Source: Acholoe squamosa (taxonomy: Eukaryota; Annelida; Polychaeta; Phyllodocida; Polynoidae). From it: DNA of 64,000 bases. Shown here piece after piece: positions 1-11,548 of the stretch; the stretch's first letter is position 1, and the number at the start of each line of letters is the position of its first letter. Location of the stretch: NCBI GenBank assembly GCA_949317995.1, contig OX439036.1, forward strand, positions 6,924,356 through 6,988,355, given 5' to 3'. The notes under the pieces are model-generated. The model saw only the letters and a list, made by a program, of their open reading frames with translations, was not told the origin of the DNA and ran no database searches. The position numbers were made by a program, and so were the translations under genes.

Positions 1-235
1 TATGTATTGTCCCCATAGGGTCGGCATGATGCACCAATGAAGTGCTCGTGAGCCTGCTTGCCAGCACTTCATTGAAGCATCAATGCCGACCCTCTGGGAG
101 TATATGTATTGTCCCCGTAGGGTCGGCATGATTCTCCAATGAAGTGCTGGTGAGCAGTCTTGCCAGCACTTCATTGCTGCATCATGACGACCAATGGGCA
201 TGATGCACTCCTGCATCACCGGCCTTTAAAGGGTT
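1..235. repeat. Tandem 102 bp duplication of a dispersed repeat with hairpins
   Basis: The stretch beginning TATGTATTGTCCCC at 1 recurs at 103, so two copies of a unit of about 102 bp lie in tandem. Each copy contains an inverted repeat, CAATGAAGTGCTGG against CCAGCACTTCATTG (one mismatch in the first copy, perfect near 136-177). It belongs to a family marked by GCATCATG and 'ccaatgggcatgatgcactcctgcatca' style words that recurs across the window. No coding frame was found. Confidence 0.75.
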
Positions 236-412
236 TATTCATTATTGGCCCTTATAGACTATGTCTCGCATCAAATGTAAATTGACATTATTGCCTACAT
301 CCTATATTTTCTAGGTTCGAAGGCCTTGGCCAGCGTGGACCTATGCACCAAATTTAGCATTTTTGTGGTTATATATGATCATTGTTATATCTCTATGTCC
401 TATATTTTTCAG

Positions 413-570
413 GTTCTATGGCAGTGCTAGCCCTAGCCATGCTGGTTATAGGGATGCTATTGGTGGTTGTAATCGTGGTTATAGTGGTAAAAGCACGTGG
501 GGGAAATACCGATAACATGAGAACCACCTTCATGACCATCACAAATCCTGGATACGTCAACACACAATAA
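413..570 (+). CDS. Probable last exon of a single-pass membrane protein (partial)
   Basis: A pyrimidine-rich acceptor ends at AG 411-412. The frame from 413 (two bases complete a split codon) encodes Ser-Met, about 24 strongly hydrophobic residues (AVLALAMLVIGMLLVVVIVV and on), a basic stop-transfer K-A-R, then a short polar tail ending in TNPGYVNTQ and TAA at 568-570. This is the order expected for a type I membrane protein tail, and NPGY fits the NPxY sorting or adaptor-binding motif. An AATAAA lies at 723-728. No ATG in good context starts the frame, so the upstream exons should lie left of the window. The family cannot be named from a membrane helix and tail. It could be a chance open frame, but hydrophobic helix, basic stop and tail motif together make that less likely. 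Confidence 0.45.
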
Positions 571-809
571 CACATCAACCACACTTCTAGTAGGAGCCAT
601 AAATGGCTTTACCCTTTAGGGCCGAGTCATTTATTGCCAGGTGGGGGGGGGGGCTTGTTAGATATAGGGGGTGGGGTGTCATTTCTAAAACGAGCCCCAT
701 GGTGGGGTGGGGGCAAACACCCAATAAACCCTCAGACTAGGGGGCTCAAAACTGAATATCAGGAATTCAATTACTCATGTCTATTTGTTGTCATGCTGCA
801 TATATAAAT

Positions 810-1455
810 GCGTAACTCACCAGGGCTGCATTTATGCATCATGATGACCCTACAGGGTGGATACACAAGCTCCTGGAGGGTCGACATGGACTCGCCAGCA
901 CATTATTGGTGCATCATGAAATCCAACGGGCATGATGCACTCCTGCATCACCATCCCTTAAAGGGCTAACAGCAGCATGATGTCCCCAGTTTTATGTTTA
1001 TTTGACATCATGAGCGCATACTTAATAATAACAATTATATAAAAACCTGGTCACATTTACCATTTTAAGGGCCACAAATGCATTAATGCAATGATGCAGG
1101 AATACCGTGCTGGTGAGCAACTTGTCAGGGCTGCATGCAGCAGGTCACGGCATCAGGTCAACCTCAGGGTTGATTCGCTCCCAAACTGCAGAGATGCCAC
1201 TTTTCCTGGTTTACCTGGAATTCCTGGTTTACATTCCAAGATTTCTGTATTAGATTATGTTAAATTCCTGGGTAAAATGTGGCCAAAGCCCAGTTTTCCT
1301 GGTTTTTGTCAGCCAGTGAGTGGCATCTCTGCCAAAGGGTTGGCATGATGCATCGATGAAGTGCTGGTGAGCAGACTCAAGAACTTCATTGGTGCATCAT
1401 GCCGACCAATGAGCATGATGCACTCCTGCATCAGCAGCCATTAAAGGGTTTTTAA
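810..1455. repeat. Dispersed GCATCATG-type repeats (two copies)
   Basis: Two stretches (about 820-975 and 1340-1455) carry the family words GGGCTGCATTTATGCATCATG, 'gaccctacagggt', 'gcatgatgcactcctgcatca' and 'ttaaagggt'. The same family recurs at 22024-22132, 27380-27440, 34158-34330, 34890-35072, 40575-40640 and 43600-43700. The stretch 1100-1340 between them has repeated 'ttcctggtttacctgg' words and no recognisable gene. Confidence 0.6.
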
Positions 1456-2240
1456 TGGGTTGATCATCTCAGAGGTACAACGTGCAATAATTGATATTAC
1501 CATCTCATTATGATATGATCTATTTTATCTTAGATATTTTGTGAGAATAGTTATTTTGTTAAGGCAAAGAGTAGCCGTCTATAACCTACAGGCTGTGCTA
1601 TATGGCTTATAGGAGTACCTGTTGAATGTATATATTTTGCTTAAGATACAAGTTCACAGTAACTGTGCTGATATTTGAGTTGCGAAATAAAAGTGGATTG
1701 CAGTAGATTTATTTGAAATTTCTTTCTTACTAATTGATACCAAATCATGACCATGATCAGAGGAGATCAAGCTATACCATTTTCTTTTAACCTATCGTCT
1801 ATGGATCATAAACGCACTGTTGCTGTTTGGGTTATGGCATTACATTGGTGTGTTATAGGCATTATTTATAGATTTACACACAGCGTCTATTCAACAAAGA
1901 CCATGTCCGCCTGGTTCTGCCTCCCAGTCAGATAGTACTACATTCTATGAGTCTGATTAAAGTTGACATCTCTCCTATCACAGTATGAAATTTGGGGTTT
2001 CTCTTCAATCGCCATCTTGACAACATTCTAAACCATGTATAAAATATCTAATGATTATGTGAAAGTATTTCTGCTCCAAAACAAAGAAAACCCATGTCCT
2101 GTATTTATTCCTATCCGAGTAATAAATCAGATGTGTCTGATTTTCTATAGAAGAAGCCTGCATGTTCTGGATGAATAGCCAGTCTTAATTCTCAAGGTGT
2201 ACTAAACACCAGTCAATATGAAAACTTGCACGATCGAGGC
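1456..2240. other. AT-rich stretch without recognised features
   Basis: I see only short open frames without conserved motifs, and no repeat of clear structure. Confidence 0.5.
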
Positions 2241-2245
2241 CATGT

Positions 2246-3060
2246 CCAGCAAAATTGCTGCCAGGCCTGCAGATTTTGCCAGACTGTAGAACCAAATGTC
2301 ACACTGTAATCTTAGGACCTTGGGCTACTATTTGTCTTTACGACCTCCAAACTGATCCATTATAAAGGTTTAGACAGCCTAAAATGAAATACATTACTGT
2401 TTGTTAAGATTTAAAGAGTTGAATGATCAAGTAAAAAATAATTAATTCTTGTTTTCTTTGCTGACAATAATACTCTAGAGGTGTTTGGTCCAAGATCAAT
2501 CTGGGCTGGCAGAATAATAAACTCTACGGGACCGAAAGGTATGCACAGGGAAAAGGTTTTCGTATAGACTAAAACACTACTCAGATCCTGACAGACTAGC
2601 CAACAGGTGGTACTGTGGTGAGCAGGAATGTCAAGGGCCATCCAGTGAAGTGTATTGTGTGGTGATTAGACACCTCATTTTGAGGCAATTTGGGCAAGCA
2701 GGGATTGGAACATTTACATGCTATTTAGACATGCTTCCACAAAATAGCTGATATGCCAACTTTAAAATGACATACCGTAGTGGCCTGTTTCACAGTCAAT
2801 ACAAAAACCCATCGAAGAGCGGCTTTTCTTGACAAAATTGCTGCCCGGCCAAAAAAAAGGTGTTACCTTTTGTTTAATTTTGAAGAGTTGAATGATTAAA
2901 ATAGCAAGTTAATTCTTGTTTTTCTTTTTTTTCCCTGACAATAATAACCTTTAATTTTCAGTGTTGCTGAAATCAATCCGGGCCTATGGAATGATAAAAT
3001 ATGCAGGACCAAATGGCCTGCGTCAGGAAAAAGACTTTTCGTATAGACTGGTGTAACCAC
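2246..3060. repeat. Two copies of a dispersed repeat
   Basis: Around 2246-2590 and again 2825-3050 the sequence carries the words AAAATTGCTGCC, 'ttgccagact', 'acaataatnnnc', 'gatcaatc(t/c)gggc' and 'ttttcgtatagact' in the same order. A third copy lies at 26880-27072 inside the RBR ligase gene. The small open frames here are by-products of the repeat. Confidence 0.6.
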
Positions 3061-4255
3061 CAGGGTCCCATTTAAGCACCCATTCTGAATAAGCGCCACA
3101 AGAAACACCACTCGATGAAGTGTTACCTCACATAGTCTAGCAAAACAGGATTGATCTATTAATTTCTTTTCTTGGAATTTTATTCATTTGTTTATCCTTT
3201 TGTATTTTTCATTTATCTCCTTAATTTATTTTTTTGTGCATGGTTTTAGAGTTTTCATGAGGTCTATTGATTTTCCTATCATAGTCTATTGGTTTTGATG
3301 AATAAGGTTTTTGAATAAATTCAACAAAAAGTCTATTTGTAGTGAATCAGTGGTGTAGATGGGAGTTGATGAGTGGGGGCCATAAATGGTTGGAGAGGGG
3401 GTGGTGCAGAAAACCGTGATGCCTGGAGCTTGATGACTGGAGTCCATCTCTAGGATTTTTTTTTGATTTTTTTTTTTACTGAAGTGTTTATTAACTGCTC
3501 CACTACGCAAAGAGGTGATAATAATGCAGTTAACTAATTTGGGAACAGGTTTCATTGGCGCATACTATAGTTTGATATGGGTTATATAAAATGAGAACGA
3601 AGACACAAATAAACAAGAAGTAAGGTTATATAAGATGAGATAAGATGAGAACTAAGACACAAATAAACAAAAGAATCAAGTACAACACATACAAACAAAT
3701 AAATAAAAATTATTACTAATCTTAAGATTTGTAATCTGACTTGTTGTTCAATTTTGGTGACAAATTGTCCCTATCTACTTGGCATAAAAAAGTGACTTTG
3801 TTAATTTAGTGACAAATAATAGACAAAACAAGAAAAATTGACCACATTTAAGATAAAAAGGACATAAAGTAGGGTAAGAAAATACAGTAAATAGGATAGA
3901 CTAGCAGTTACCCAAACAGTTGCTAAGATTCATTTGTATTTGGAAGTATTGCACATTATGAAATTCAAAATACACATAGTTAACGAATTAGCCATATATT
4001 GTTACGAGATGTAGTAGAGATAAGTTAGAACTTGAACAGAGGCTTTAATAGTACACAAATCTGATCCATCAGCACATTTCAGGTCTGAGGTCAACACAAG
4101 ATGTATTCAGTAGGAGCACCAATTCAGTTCAACTGTCCCAGGAAGTTCCCCAATTGGGATCTCCCCACAGATTGAATTGAATTACTCATTTGATGTCATA
4201 GAAACGAATCAGGGTCTTCATCTTCGTCAGAAGTCTCGCAGATTAGGACGTTGCC
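3061..4255. other. AT-rich non-genic stretch
   Basis: A and T runs and short direct repeats ('taagatgagaactaagacacaaataaacaa' style, twice near 3585-3670). No gene, RNA or bounded element was recognised. Confidence 0.5.
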
Positions 4256-4261
4256 ACCTAG

Positions 4262-4560
4262 GATGGTAGCTACGATATGAGGCAATGGACAGGAGAGAAA
4301 TAGGCCTCCAATTACTCACATCCTGGGTATCACCACCCTTTGGGATCAGAGTGACCCTAGCATGTTTCCACTCCTCTGGAAATTGCCCAAAATGGAAGGA
4401 TGCATTTAGGAGTTCCGTGAAATGATCTAATGACTTTTGTAAGAATGTTTTTAGGAAATGGCACTAACATGATCCATCCCAGAGGTTTTTGATTAATTTC
4501 ATCCACCAGGTACCAAACCTCTTCAGGTATTACCTTTAGGACGTTATGCAAGTCATCAGT
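4262..4560 (-). pseudogene. Non-LTR retrotransposon reverse transcriptase fragment
   Basis: On the minus strand one frame reads [20 protein letters not shown] followed by PKGGD and the motif [10 protein letters not shown]. This matches the start of the RT domain in Jockey/CR1-type non-LTR elements. Just upstream in other frames are LPEEVW-like and 'GMDHV' words, so the fragment is frameshifted. About 100 codons remain. There is no catalytic box and no detectable 3' end. It is a decayed fragment. Confidence 0.65.
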
Positions 4561-4589
4561 TTCTGGGTCAGGTTCATACGAACAATCTA

Positions 4590-4756
4590 GGTGATGAGTT
4601 CATGCCAGAGCGGGGAAGGGGGAGGGGGCTCAGTACAGGCATTAATTTATGTATACCCTCAGCATTGCAAAATTAGCAAACAACATGACGGGGGGGGGGG
4701 GGGGTCAAAAATGGTCAAATCTGGTATGATGTCATTTATGGATGGCCCCTATGTCT
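4590..4756. repeat. Half copy of the TGACGTCA-type inverted-repeat element
   Basis: The right end reads ATGATGTCATTTATGGATGG then CCCC, the partner of the left end GGGGCCATCCATAAATGACG seen at 21509. Inside are a G run (4690-4704) and 'aaaaatggtcaaat', both shared with the fuller copy at 8971-9119. Confidence 0.6.
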
Positions 4757-5065
4757 TTGCCATCACAGGTAAGGGTGAGGAGTGATCCCTACACATGTAC
4801 CTGGGAATTCCCACCATTCTATTTATAGACCTAGTGTAAAGGCCTACATGTCCAGACGTGTATCTATACAGTGTCTGTAGTATGACATCATCCCTCACTC
4901 AGAGAATCCACCATAGACTGATAGATGACTGCATGTTCCCCTCTCCTTGACTCTCTCCGCCTGCCTATGCCTCCCCTCAGACCTGCATTAATGTGAGGAG
5001 GAAGGGGGTAGTTATGTGTTTCGGTTCCTAAAATTAACAGGGCAGGCTACACGGTCTAGATAGAG
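4757..5065. other. Non-genic stretch
   Basis: No gene, RNA or bounded repeat was recognised. Confidence 0.4.
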
Positions 5066-5275
5066 GGGGAGGTCCCAATGTCACATGTCGATTTTTAGAA
5101 ATTGGCCATTTCCCATGTCACTAATCTCCCCATCCTTTTCACTAATCTCCATGTCACATGTCAATTTTAGGAAGAGCCTATGTCACCTGTCACTAAGCTC
5201 CATGTCCCCGGGTCCATGTCACATGTCGGTTATGTGAAAAGGCCATGTCACCCTGTCGAGGGTTTAAACATGGTC
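5066..5275 (+). repeat. GTCACATGTCGATTTTAAG-type dispersed repeat
   Basis: Repeated words 'ccatgtcac(a/c)tgtc', 'attttaagaa' and 'ggccatgtcac' occur in near tandem. Related copies lie at 8225-8415, 10130-10440, 23075-23125, 38715-38880, 58085-58332 and 58462-58555. This copy lacks clear ends. Confidence 0.55.
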
Positions 5276-6405
5276 TCTCCTGTACATTCATATGATGTAC
5301 ATAGAAGAATAAAGATACAGTGGCATATGAAATGCTCCTTTTCTACACACCAACAGTCTAGCCCCCCCCCCTCCTCCGTCCCCACCAATAAGGGAGGGGG
5401 AGGGGAGATGGGGATGGGGGCTCCTCCCACACACCCATGCACCCACCGACCCCCTCCAGAGGGATATGCCCCATTGCTAGATCTTCACTCCTCTTTGATG
5501 ACAGACATTTACTCCATATTGAGTCACCCCTGCTGCCAGCCTCGAGCCCAGTCCCTATCAGAGATGTTTGATAGAGTCTGAGCCCGAGACTGCCCTGCTG
5601 CTGGCTGCTGCCTCAGGTATAGTTGTAGAACCACGTGACCCCCCCCCCCCCTTTCTGGGGCTTCAGGCCACCCCGGCACCCTTTTCCTATAGACCTACTC
5701 CAATATCGAGTTATGCAGTCACCCTTGCCTGCTGGAGTAGTTATTGCACCACAGGTGTAGTACTAGTACAATCACGTGATTCCCCTGGATCCTCCCCTTG
5801 CCACCCTCCCCCATATAACTGTGACGCCGCCTCCCTCTGCCCCACTTCTGACCAGGGAACGCCACAAGCTAACAACAGGAACGCTGACCTGAACGCAGCC
5901 TGGGCGTCTCCCACCTATATACACGGTTAGAACCAGTGAGCTCCGGTAGGCGGCAGCACCTTACATGGGTAAGTAGTTAAATATAGACACTAATTAAGAC
6001 TCACACTGAATGAATGGTACAATATGTGAGTGAATGTCTATGGATGAATGTACAAATGATCCATGACTCGATTATGTATGGATTGCTTCTGCGTGATTAA
6101 ATTTAAATGAATTAAAAAATCGCTATCCAAATTTCTTCCTCCCCGCACCCCCCCCCCCCCGTGGAATTTATCTATTTTGTGTAAGCCCCTGCCCACGTCG
6201 CATAATTATTGTGATCGCCCTATCCCCCCCCCCTTTTTAACAAAAAAAAACAACAACAACAAAACACAATTTTTTTTGTCCCTCCCAATGCCCTGTTAAT
6301 ACATAATTACACAGTTGCCATTTTAGGTAATAGGTAACCCTCCCCCCCCTACCAAAAATCAAATTATTTTAAGCAAAGAAACGTTCTATCATTTCAGGCG
6401 AATTT
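5276..6405. other. C-rich, relatively GC-rich stretch; possible 5' region
   Basis: Several homopolymer C runs (5365, 5640, 6150, 6220, 6340) and open frames without conserved motifs. A good donor-like site, ATGGGTAAGTAG, lies near 5965-5976 after a more GC-rich segment (5540-5965). That could be a first exon of a downstream gene, but nothing in the sequence links it to one. Confidence 0.3.
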
Positions 6406-6409
6406 GCTC

Positions 6410-6412
6410 TTT

Positions 6413-6507
<95 letters not shown>
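6410..6507. repeat. (TTTC)n microsatellite
   Basis: About 24 uninterrupted TTTC units. Confidence 0.97.
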
Positions 6508-6663
6508 GTAATATATCGTCTCACTAAATACATGTAGATATGAATATTTCTAGCATTTCATTAACCGATAGTATATACAAGCCTAACTATTGATAACACT
6601 GGCTTTGTGCTAATACCAACTGACGTGCCGGTATTGCACAATGAGTAGGCGGCAGCCCTAGCA

Positions 6664-6759
6664 AGACAGACAAGGTCCTAGGTTGTGGGTGGGGCGGGGT
6701 CTGTTGCACAAAGACAGACAAGGTCCTAGGTTGTGGGTGGGGCGGGGGTCTGTTGCACA
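6664..6759. repeat. 48 bp tandem duplication
   Basis: The block starting AGACAGACAAGGTCCTAGG at 6664 recurs at 6712, nearly identical (one extra G in the second copy). Confidence 0.85.
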
Positions 6760-6867
6760 ACTACGCAGTTGTATAGAAGAGCCATATTGCACCATCCGTC
6801 TGTCTCATTGCTAAACAAATGGAACCAGTTTTGGGGACTGGTTGGAACCAGTCAAAACCGGCTGGTG

Positions 6868-7135
6868 TATGGAAGGAGGGAGGGGGTGAGGAGGAGTGAA
6901 GGTGGTGGGAGGGGGCAGGGGGGATTGAAAGAGGGGAGGGGGCTGTACATACTTTATCAATGTGAGGTGGGCATTAGAACCAGTGAACCTGGGGTGTATG
7001 TGGGAAGGTGGGGGGGGGGGAGGGTCTTCTGGGGAGTGAGGGAGTGAGTGGGGAGGGAGAGGGAGGGAGGGAGGGAAGTGAGAGAAAGGTAGGTGGGATG
7101 AGGCAGGGGAGGGAGACAGGGAGTGGGAGGAGATG
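6868..7135. repeat. Purine-rich G tract
   Basis: About 270 bases dominated by G and A on the plus strand, with many GGGAGG and GGGGG runs and almost no C. It has the composition of G-quadruplex or triplex-prone DNA. No gene is apparent. Confidence 0.7.
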
Positions 7136-7533
7136 CTCAGAAGAGGTTGTCAAGTGAGGTCCATCTTAATATAATTACGAGTTATGAAGATATTTATTTG
7201 TATGATTGTTCTTTATGATCTTTATTTTTATTACCTATACAAAATGGATCAATACTTCTTGTCCCATGACCCTCCCCCCTCCCCCCCGTAAATCCTCTCC
7301 AGCACTTACGAGAGTATGAGTCAGGAGATAGGTCACATTTCTCGATCACGTCTGCTTTCTGAAAATATGTCTTGCGTGCCGACATACGAAACTAAGGTGA
7401 TCCAATTTCACCAGACAGCTATCACAAGCCAAAGGGGCCTATATATTCTATGACCAGCCCCTTCCCTCCCCACACAATTTCAAAAGTTTGTAACATTGAC
7501 GTTTCGAAGGGCTTTCCTCTTTGCATCGTCTTT
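7136..7533. other. Non-genic stretch
   Basis: AT-rich; no conserved frame or bounded repeat was recognised. Confidence 0.4.
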
Positions 7534-7657
7534 AGGGAGGGATATTTATTAACGGGGGAGAGGGGGGGGGCCGTGGGTTTCTCCATGGTTGAAGGGGGGG
7601 GGATTGCTCCCCCCCCCTTAGACCCACCCTCCCCGTTGTTAAAAATGATCACTCCCT
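7534..7657. mobile_element. Small inverted-repeat element (TGGTCATTATTTATCAAC family)
   Basis: The left end AGGGAGGGATATTTATTAAC and the right end GTTGTTAAAAATGATCACTC then CCT are inverted partners. The same ends bound a clearer member at 59249-59532 and a third at 61900-62235. The internal part is G-rich and non-coding. Confidence 0.55.
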
Positions 7658-8224
7658 TATTTATTTCTATATGCATTTTATTTCTTGCATAAACTGTGAT
7701 ATCAAATAAAAAAAAATAAGGCACTTGAATATAACATTCAAAATATCATAGTTAAAACATCTGATAAAGGGAAACGAGATTCAGAAGGGAAAAAGGGTAA
7801 AAAAGAAAAAAAAACAGAGACAACTTGGCTTGCCATAGGCGCCTCTATGTGCAGGCTTCCAAGATTCGCCACAAGATGGCACCAGTAGCGCCTGGACCCT
7901 GCTCCTGGCCCTATGCATATTGCACAACATGGATGCCTCTTGGTGAAACGCACCTACTCCAGTGGGTGAGGACTCCTATGTACTTATGCCATGGTTGTAC
8001 AGCACACGGCACCTGGACCTGTCACAACAAGAACCAACAGGCATCAAGTCTCAGTCTCATTAGTAAGTCCAGTGTAAGTCCAGTATGAATCACTGGGTGT
8101 TGATTGATGTGCCTCTGAAGATATATGCAAAGCAATATGGTCTGCTGTCTGCCCAGGCCTGTATGACTCATAGTGGGGCCCTTGATGTGGGGGCAGGGGG
8201 CAGCATAGATCATTTGTCAATTTT
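7658..8224. other. Non-genic stretch
   Basis: Short open frames on both strands (for example 7825-8088) lack recognisable motifs. Confidence 0.4.
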
Positions 8225-8415
8225 AAGAAATGCTCATGTCAGATGTAATTTAAAATTGAATTTCTATGCCCCATGTCACTTCTAAATTCCCTGATATCAA
8301 ATTTTAAAGATCCCCATGTTATGTCACTTAATCTTTTCCCATGTGTCAGTGTTACCAACGCCCATGTCACATACCAAATTTAAGAAAAAAGGGACATGTC
8401 ACCCATGCCCAATAT
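8225..8415 (+). repeat. GTCACATGTCGATTTTAAG-type dispersed repeat
   Basis: The words 'ttttaagaaatg', 'ccatgtcac', 'ccatgt(t)atgtcac' and 'aagaaaaaagggacatgtcac' match the family at 5066 and 58085, but are more diverged. A short (AT)n lies at 8413-8427. Confidence 0.5.
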
Positions 8416-8427
8416 ATATATATATAG

Positions 8428-8970
8428 TGGTCGAGAGCCATTGTATGTCTCAGCCTTGGGATTCCCTGTATCCACTGACGCCTCTGTCTGGTGCCTGAAA
8501 GAAACATTTAGGGTAAATCCCCATTAACTCGTTCAGTTCTTCATTTGTGACCTGGAAATCAATCCCTCTTCAGAAATATACTTCCCGTTTCGAATAGGAC
8601 ACATAAACACAGCATTTCAAAGGATTGACCATGATGCATTAATGCGCTTATATTATGTGTAGCAATTCACTATGAAGGTTGGGGTCGTAGACTTCAGAAT
8701 TAAACCAGTAGGTGGGCGACTCATGGTCACACTACCATAGCGCCAGGGACCATCGCTCACACTGCCTCCTGGCGGATCGCTGCCGAACCACTGCTCCCTG
8801 CTGCTACTTATAGTGAATGGATGGATTGCTCATTTTTATAGACACACACACACACACAAACCTGTAGACAAAAAAGAAAATGATTGGGTGTAGTATCCAT
8901 AAAAATCATTACCGAAACTTTATTCTGTTTAAATTGAATACTTTACGGAAGATATACACTTTAATGCAAG
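8428..8970. other. Non-genic stretch with short (CA)n
   Basis: A short CA repeat lies at 8842-8857. Nothing else was recognised. Confidence 0.4.
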
Positions 8971-9119
8971 GGGCCATCCACAAATGACGTCACGCTGGAG
9001 GGGGTGGAGTGCTCGGCGTGACATAATTAATTTTCCATATTCCTTATTGCAAATTTGACGAGGGGGGGGGTGTTAAAAAATGGTCAAATTTTGCCTGACG
9101 TCATTTATGGATGGCCTCC
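8971..9119. mobile_element. 149 bp MITE-like element with TGACGTCA in both inverted ends
   Basis: Left end GGGCCATCCACAAATGACGT, right end TGACGTCATTTATGGATGGC. The two are inverted repeats of about 22 bp with one or two mismatches. The short length, non-coding centre and several further copies or half copies (4590, 9505-9760, 21352-21491, 21509-21700) mark it as a non-autonomous DNA transposon family. Target duplication is unclear. Confidence 0.75.
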
Positions 9120-9504
9120 AACCACCCCCTCAAAAGCCTGACATCTGTGAGATATCTAGCATAGTTATTATGTGGTTTTGTAAGTATATCCAGAGAAAAC
9201 CCACTATCAGGGGTGACGCACCAAAGTTAGTCCTACGTCATTACTGCTCACGTAGCTAAAAGGAGAATACTGTGGACAGAGAAAGAGAAAAGCTGTCGTA
9301 TGGGACTGAGGATTGTTTATATGAAGAAGGTCAACGCTGAGCTATTCTAAGCTCTTTGTGGAGATAACAGGTACATGCATATATGCCAAGTGAGGTATCT
9401 GGAATCACGAGCAGGAAGATTTAGGATCCTGCTTTAATTAAGAGCCATAGACACAAACTAACACACAGAGGATAGGTAACAAACAGAGGAGTGGGGGATG
9501 ATAT

Positions 9505-9760
9505 GTAGTCATCCACAAATGACGTCATGCTGGATGGAGGGGGGATGACAGGATTCAGCATTGGGGCGGGGGTAAACAAGAAAAATGTTGCAAGGACCAC
9601 GGATAGGAGTTGCCACGGATGACGTCACAGCATCTGCATGACATCACCAGTGACGTCACAGGCAAACTGAAAACATACGCTCCCGGCCTCTTACGCGGCT
9701 TGCAACTCCAAAAAAAATGGCTACATTTGGCATGACGTCATTCATGGATGGCCCCTATTA
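9505..9760. repeat. Composite of TGACGTCA-type ends around another repeat
   Basis: The outer ends, CATCCACAAATGACGTCATG (about 9511) and CATGACGTCATTCATGGATG (about 9732), are inverted partners. Between them, 9577-9711 ('caaggaccacggataggagttgccac' through 'cttacgcggcttgcaactc') recurs at 39200-39361. This looks like one repeat inserted in another or a longer family member. Confidence 0.55.
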
Positions 9761-10129
9761 CTACTAAGAGATGTGTGGGTTTCCTTTGATCCCTAGGGAC
9801 ATCATTGCAGGAGGTTGCTGCCCAATATGTTACGATCAGGCGAAACCATACGATTTGAAACCCTCCAAATCGTATGTACATGTATACATGTAAAGTAACT
9901 ATAGGGGGTGGCCTATAATTAGGGGTGATCTGGATGATTGGGCCATTGTGTCGTCATCCATGATGCCGTTAAGTAGTGCTGTCGTAGCAGTGCAGGGAGT
10001 ATTGACCATTCAATTCAAGCGTCTTTATAAATATCTGCATATAAGATGATATATGTGCATGTATAAGATGATATTTATATTTGATTTTATAGCAGTCTCC
10101 ATGCTAAACTATTAACTACATGGGCCCAG
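9761..10129. other. Non-genic stretch
   Basis: A 14 bp inverted pair flanks 9850-9873 ('accatacgatttg' and 'caaatcgtatgt'). Nothing else was recognised. Confidence 0.4.
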
Positions 10130-10440
10130 ACTGGTAAAATCGACAAGGGGACAAGGCCACTTCTTCAAATATGGGTCTAGACCCCTAAATTCGACAGGGT
10201 GACATGGCCATTTCTTAAAATCGACATGTGACATGGAGCTTAGTGACAAGGACATGGAAAGGAAAAAGTTAGTGACATGAGACAAGGCCTTTCCTTAAAA
10301 TCGACATGTGACATGAAGCCTAGTGACAATGACATAGGAAAATAGAAATTTAGTGACAAGTGACATGGCCTTTTCTTAAAATCGACATGTGACATGGGGA
10401 CCCCCCATCTAGACCCCCTCAAATCAACGAGGGACATATA
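10130..10440 (-). repeat. Full GTCACATGTCGATTTTAAG-type element (about 250 bp)
   Basis: Inverted orientation relative to 58085-58332. Both copies are bounded by GGGTCTAGACCC-like palindromic ends (10183-10194 and about 10409-10420) and share the same internal order of 'aaaatcgacatgtgacatg' units. The conserved ends suggest a bounded element rather than a simple tandem repeat. Confidence 0.6.
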
Positions 10441-10591
10441 TGACCCCCCTCCCCCTTGTCTTGGGCCCTAACAATATAGTGGTCCACTTCTTGAATCCAG
10501 GAAGTTTTATAGTAAGAAAGTGGGATGGGTTTAGTGTGTCAGATACCATATTGACATAGACCTTAGGCCAAAGAAATTTTGTGTGTTTCCA

Positions 10592-10603
10592 GTTATTATT
10601 ATA

Positions 10604-10672
<69 letters not shown>

Positions 10673-10706
10673 GTTGTTGTTGTTGTTGTTGTTATTATCA
10701 TCAATA
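10592..10706. repeat. (TTA)n/(TTG)n compound microsatellite
   Basis: About 25 TTA/ATT units followed by seven TTG units. The Asn- and Ile-rich frames over it are artefacts. Confidence 0.95.
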
Positions 10707-11100
10707 TTATTATTGGTATCGAACAATAGTTATACTCACTGTTCGGGGGTATTGGTCCTGTAAGGCCACCCACGTGTGTCCAACCAGGGTGACCCAGTTC
10801 TACCTGTCACCTCACTATCCACTCACCTGCACAGGCAGGCCCACAGCAGTCATTCAGTCAGCCCACCGGTGCAGAGACAGTTCAGTTCAGTTCTGTATTT
10901 TATGGTGGGCGGCCTTACAGGACCAAAAATTGTAGGGTTGGGATTGTTTCGGTCGGGTAATTGGAAACAAACCTTTTTTTCCACACATATATTATGCTCA
11001 GTGACCAGAAAGATTTTACATTTAATATACAATGCAGTATAAGGGCAATGAAGGAAAGTCTGGTAGTAGGTGGGGCTTAAGATTGTACTAAACCTGTACC
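10707..11100. other. Stretch before the retrotransposon, no gene recognised
   Basis: Two similar words 'gtaaggccaccca' and 'ggcggccttacaggacc' are inverted partners about 165 bp apart (about 10757 and 10908). No conserved coding motif. Confidence 0.35.
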
Positions 11101-11146
11101 GTAGCTTTGAAGATGTAAAGAGGTCTAGTGGCCTTGAAATAATAAG

Positions 11147-11548
11147 TTGGTTAAAACATCATTAGCTCTTACCTACATATCTCAGGATGTACTCTATTAC
11201 AAAATGATCGAAAAAAGAGGTAAGCGTGGTGGGCTTGCATGTTACTTAAGTAACAGATTTGCACCCTATACTGAATTAGTGTCAGAATACAGTGTATCAA
11301 ATAGTAATATTGAGTCATTATGTCTGTATACAAGATTCCCTGGACATTTATAACATAGGGTTGTGTATGTTGTTTATAGACCACCCAAGGGGAATACTAA
11401 ACTATGCTATGAAGAAATTACTAGATGTCTTGATGATGAACGTTTTACTGGAAAGGAGATATGGATCATTGGAGATGTAAATGTAAACTTGAGAAGTAGG
11501 AACTCTGCTAAATTTAAGCATATGACTGCCTTTCTACTTAAACACTAG
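11147..11548 (+). pseudogene. AP-endonuclease remnant of a non-LTR retrotransposon
   Basis: Two overlapping frames carry a GKRGGLACYLSNRF word (the GG..YL region of APE-type endonucleases) and VYRPPKGN followed by WIIGDVNVNL, which matches the GDFN catalytic box. The frames are offset and stops intervene (near 11350 and 11549), so the domain is broken. It lies just upstream of the RT frame of the same element. The element's 5' end is not visible and it is probably 5'-truncated. Confidence 0.7.

Noticed and set aside
5180-5930. Two plus-strand frames of 133 and 120 codons
   Set aside because: Low-complexity Pro/Ser/Thr/His-rich translation of C runs and of a dispersed repeat; no conserved motif or splice context.
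10424-10935. Asn-, Ile- and Tyr-rich open frames
   Set aside because: Reading frames of the TTA/TTG microsatellite.
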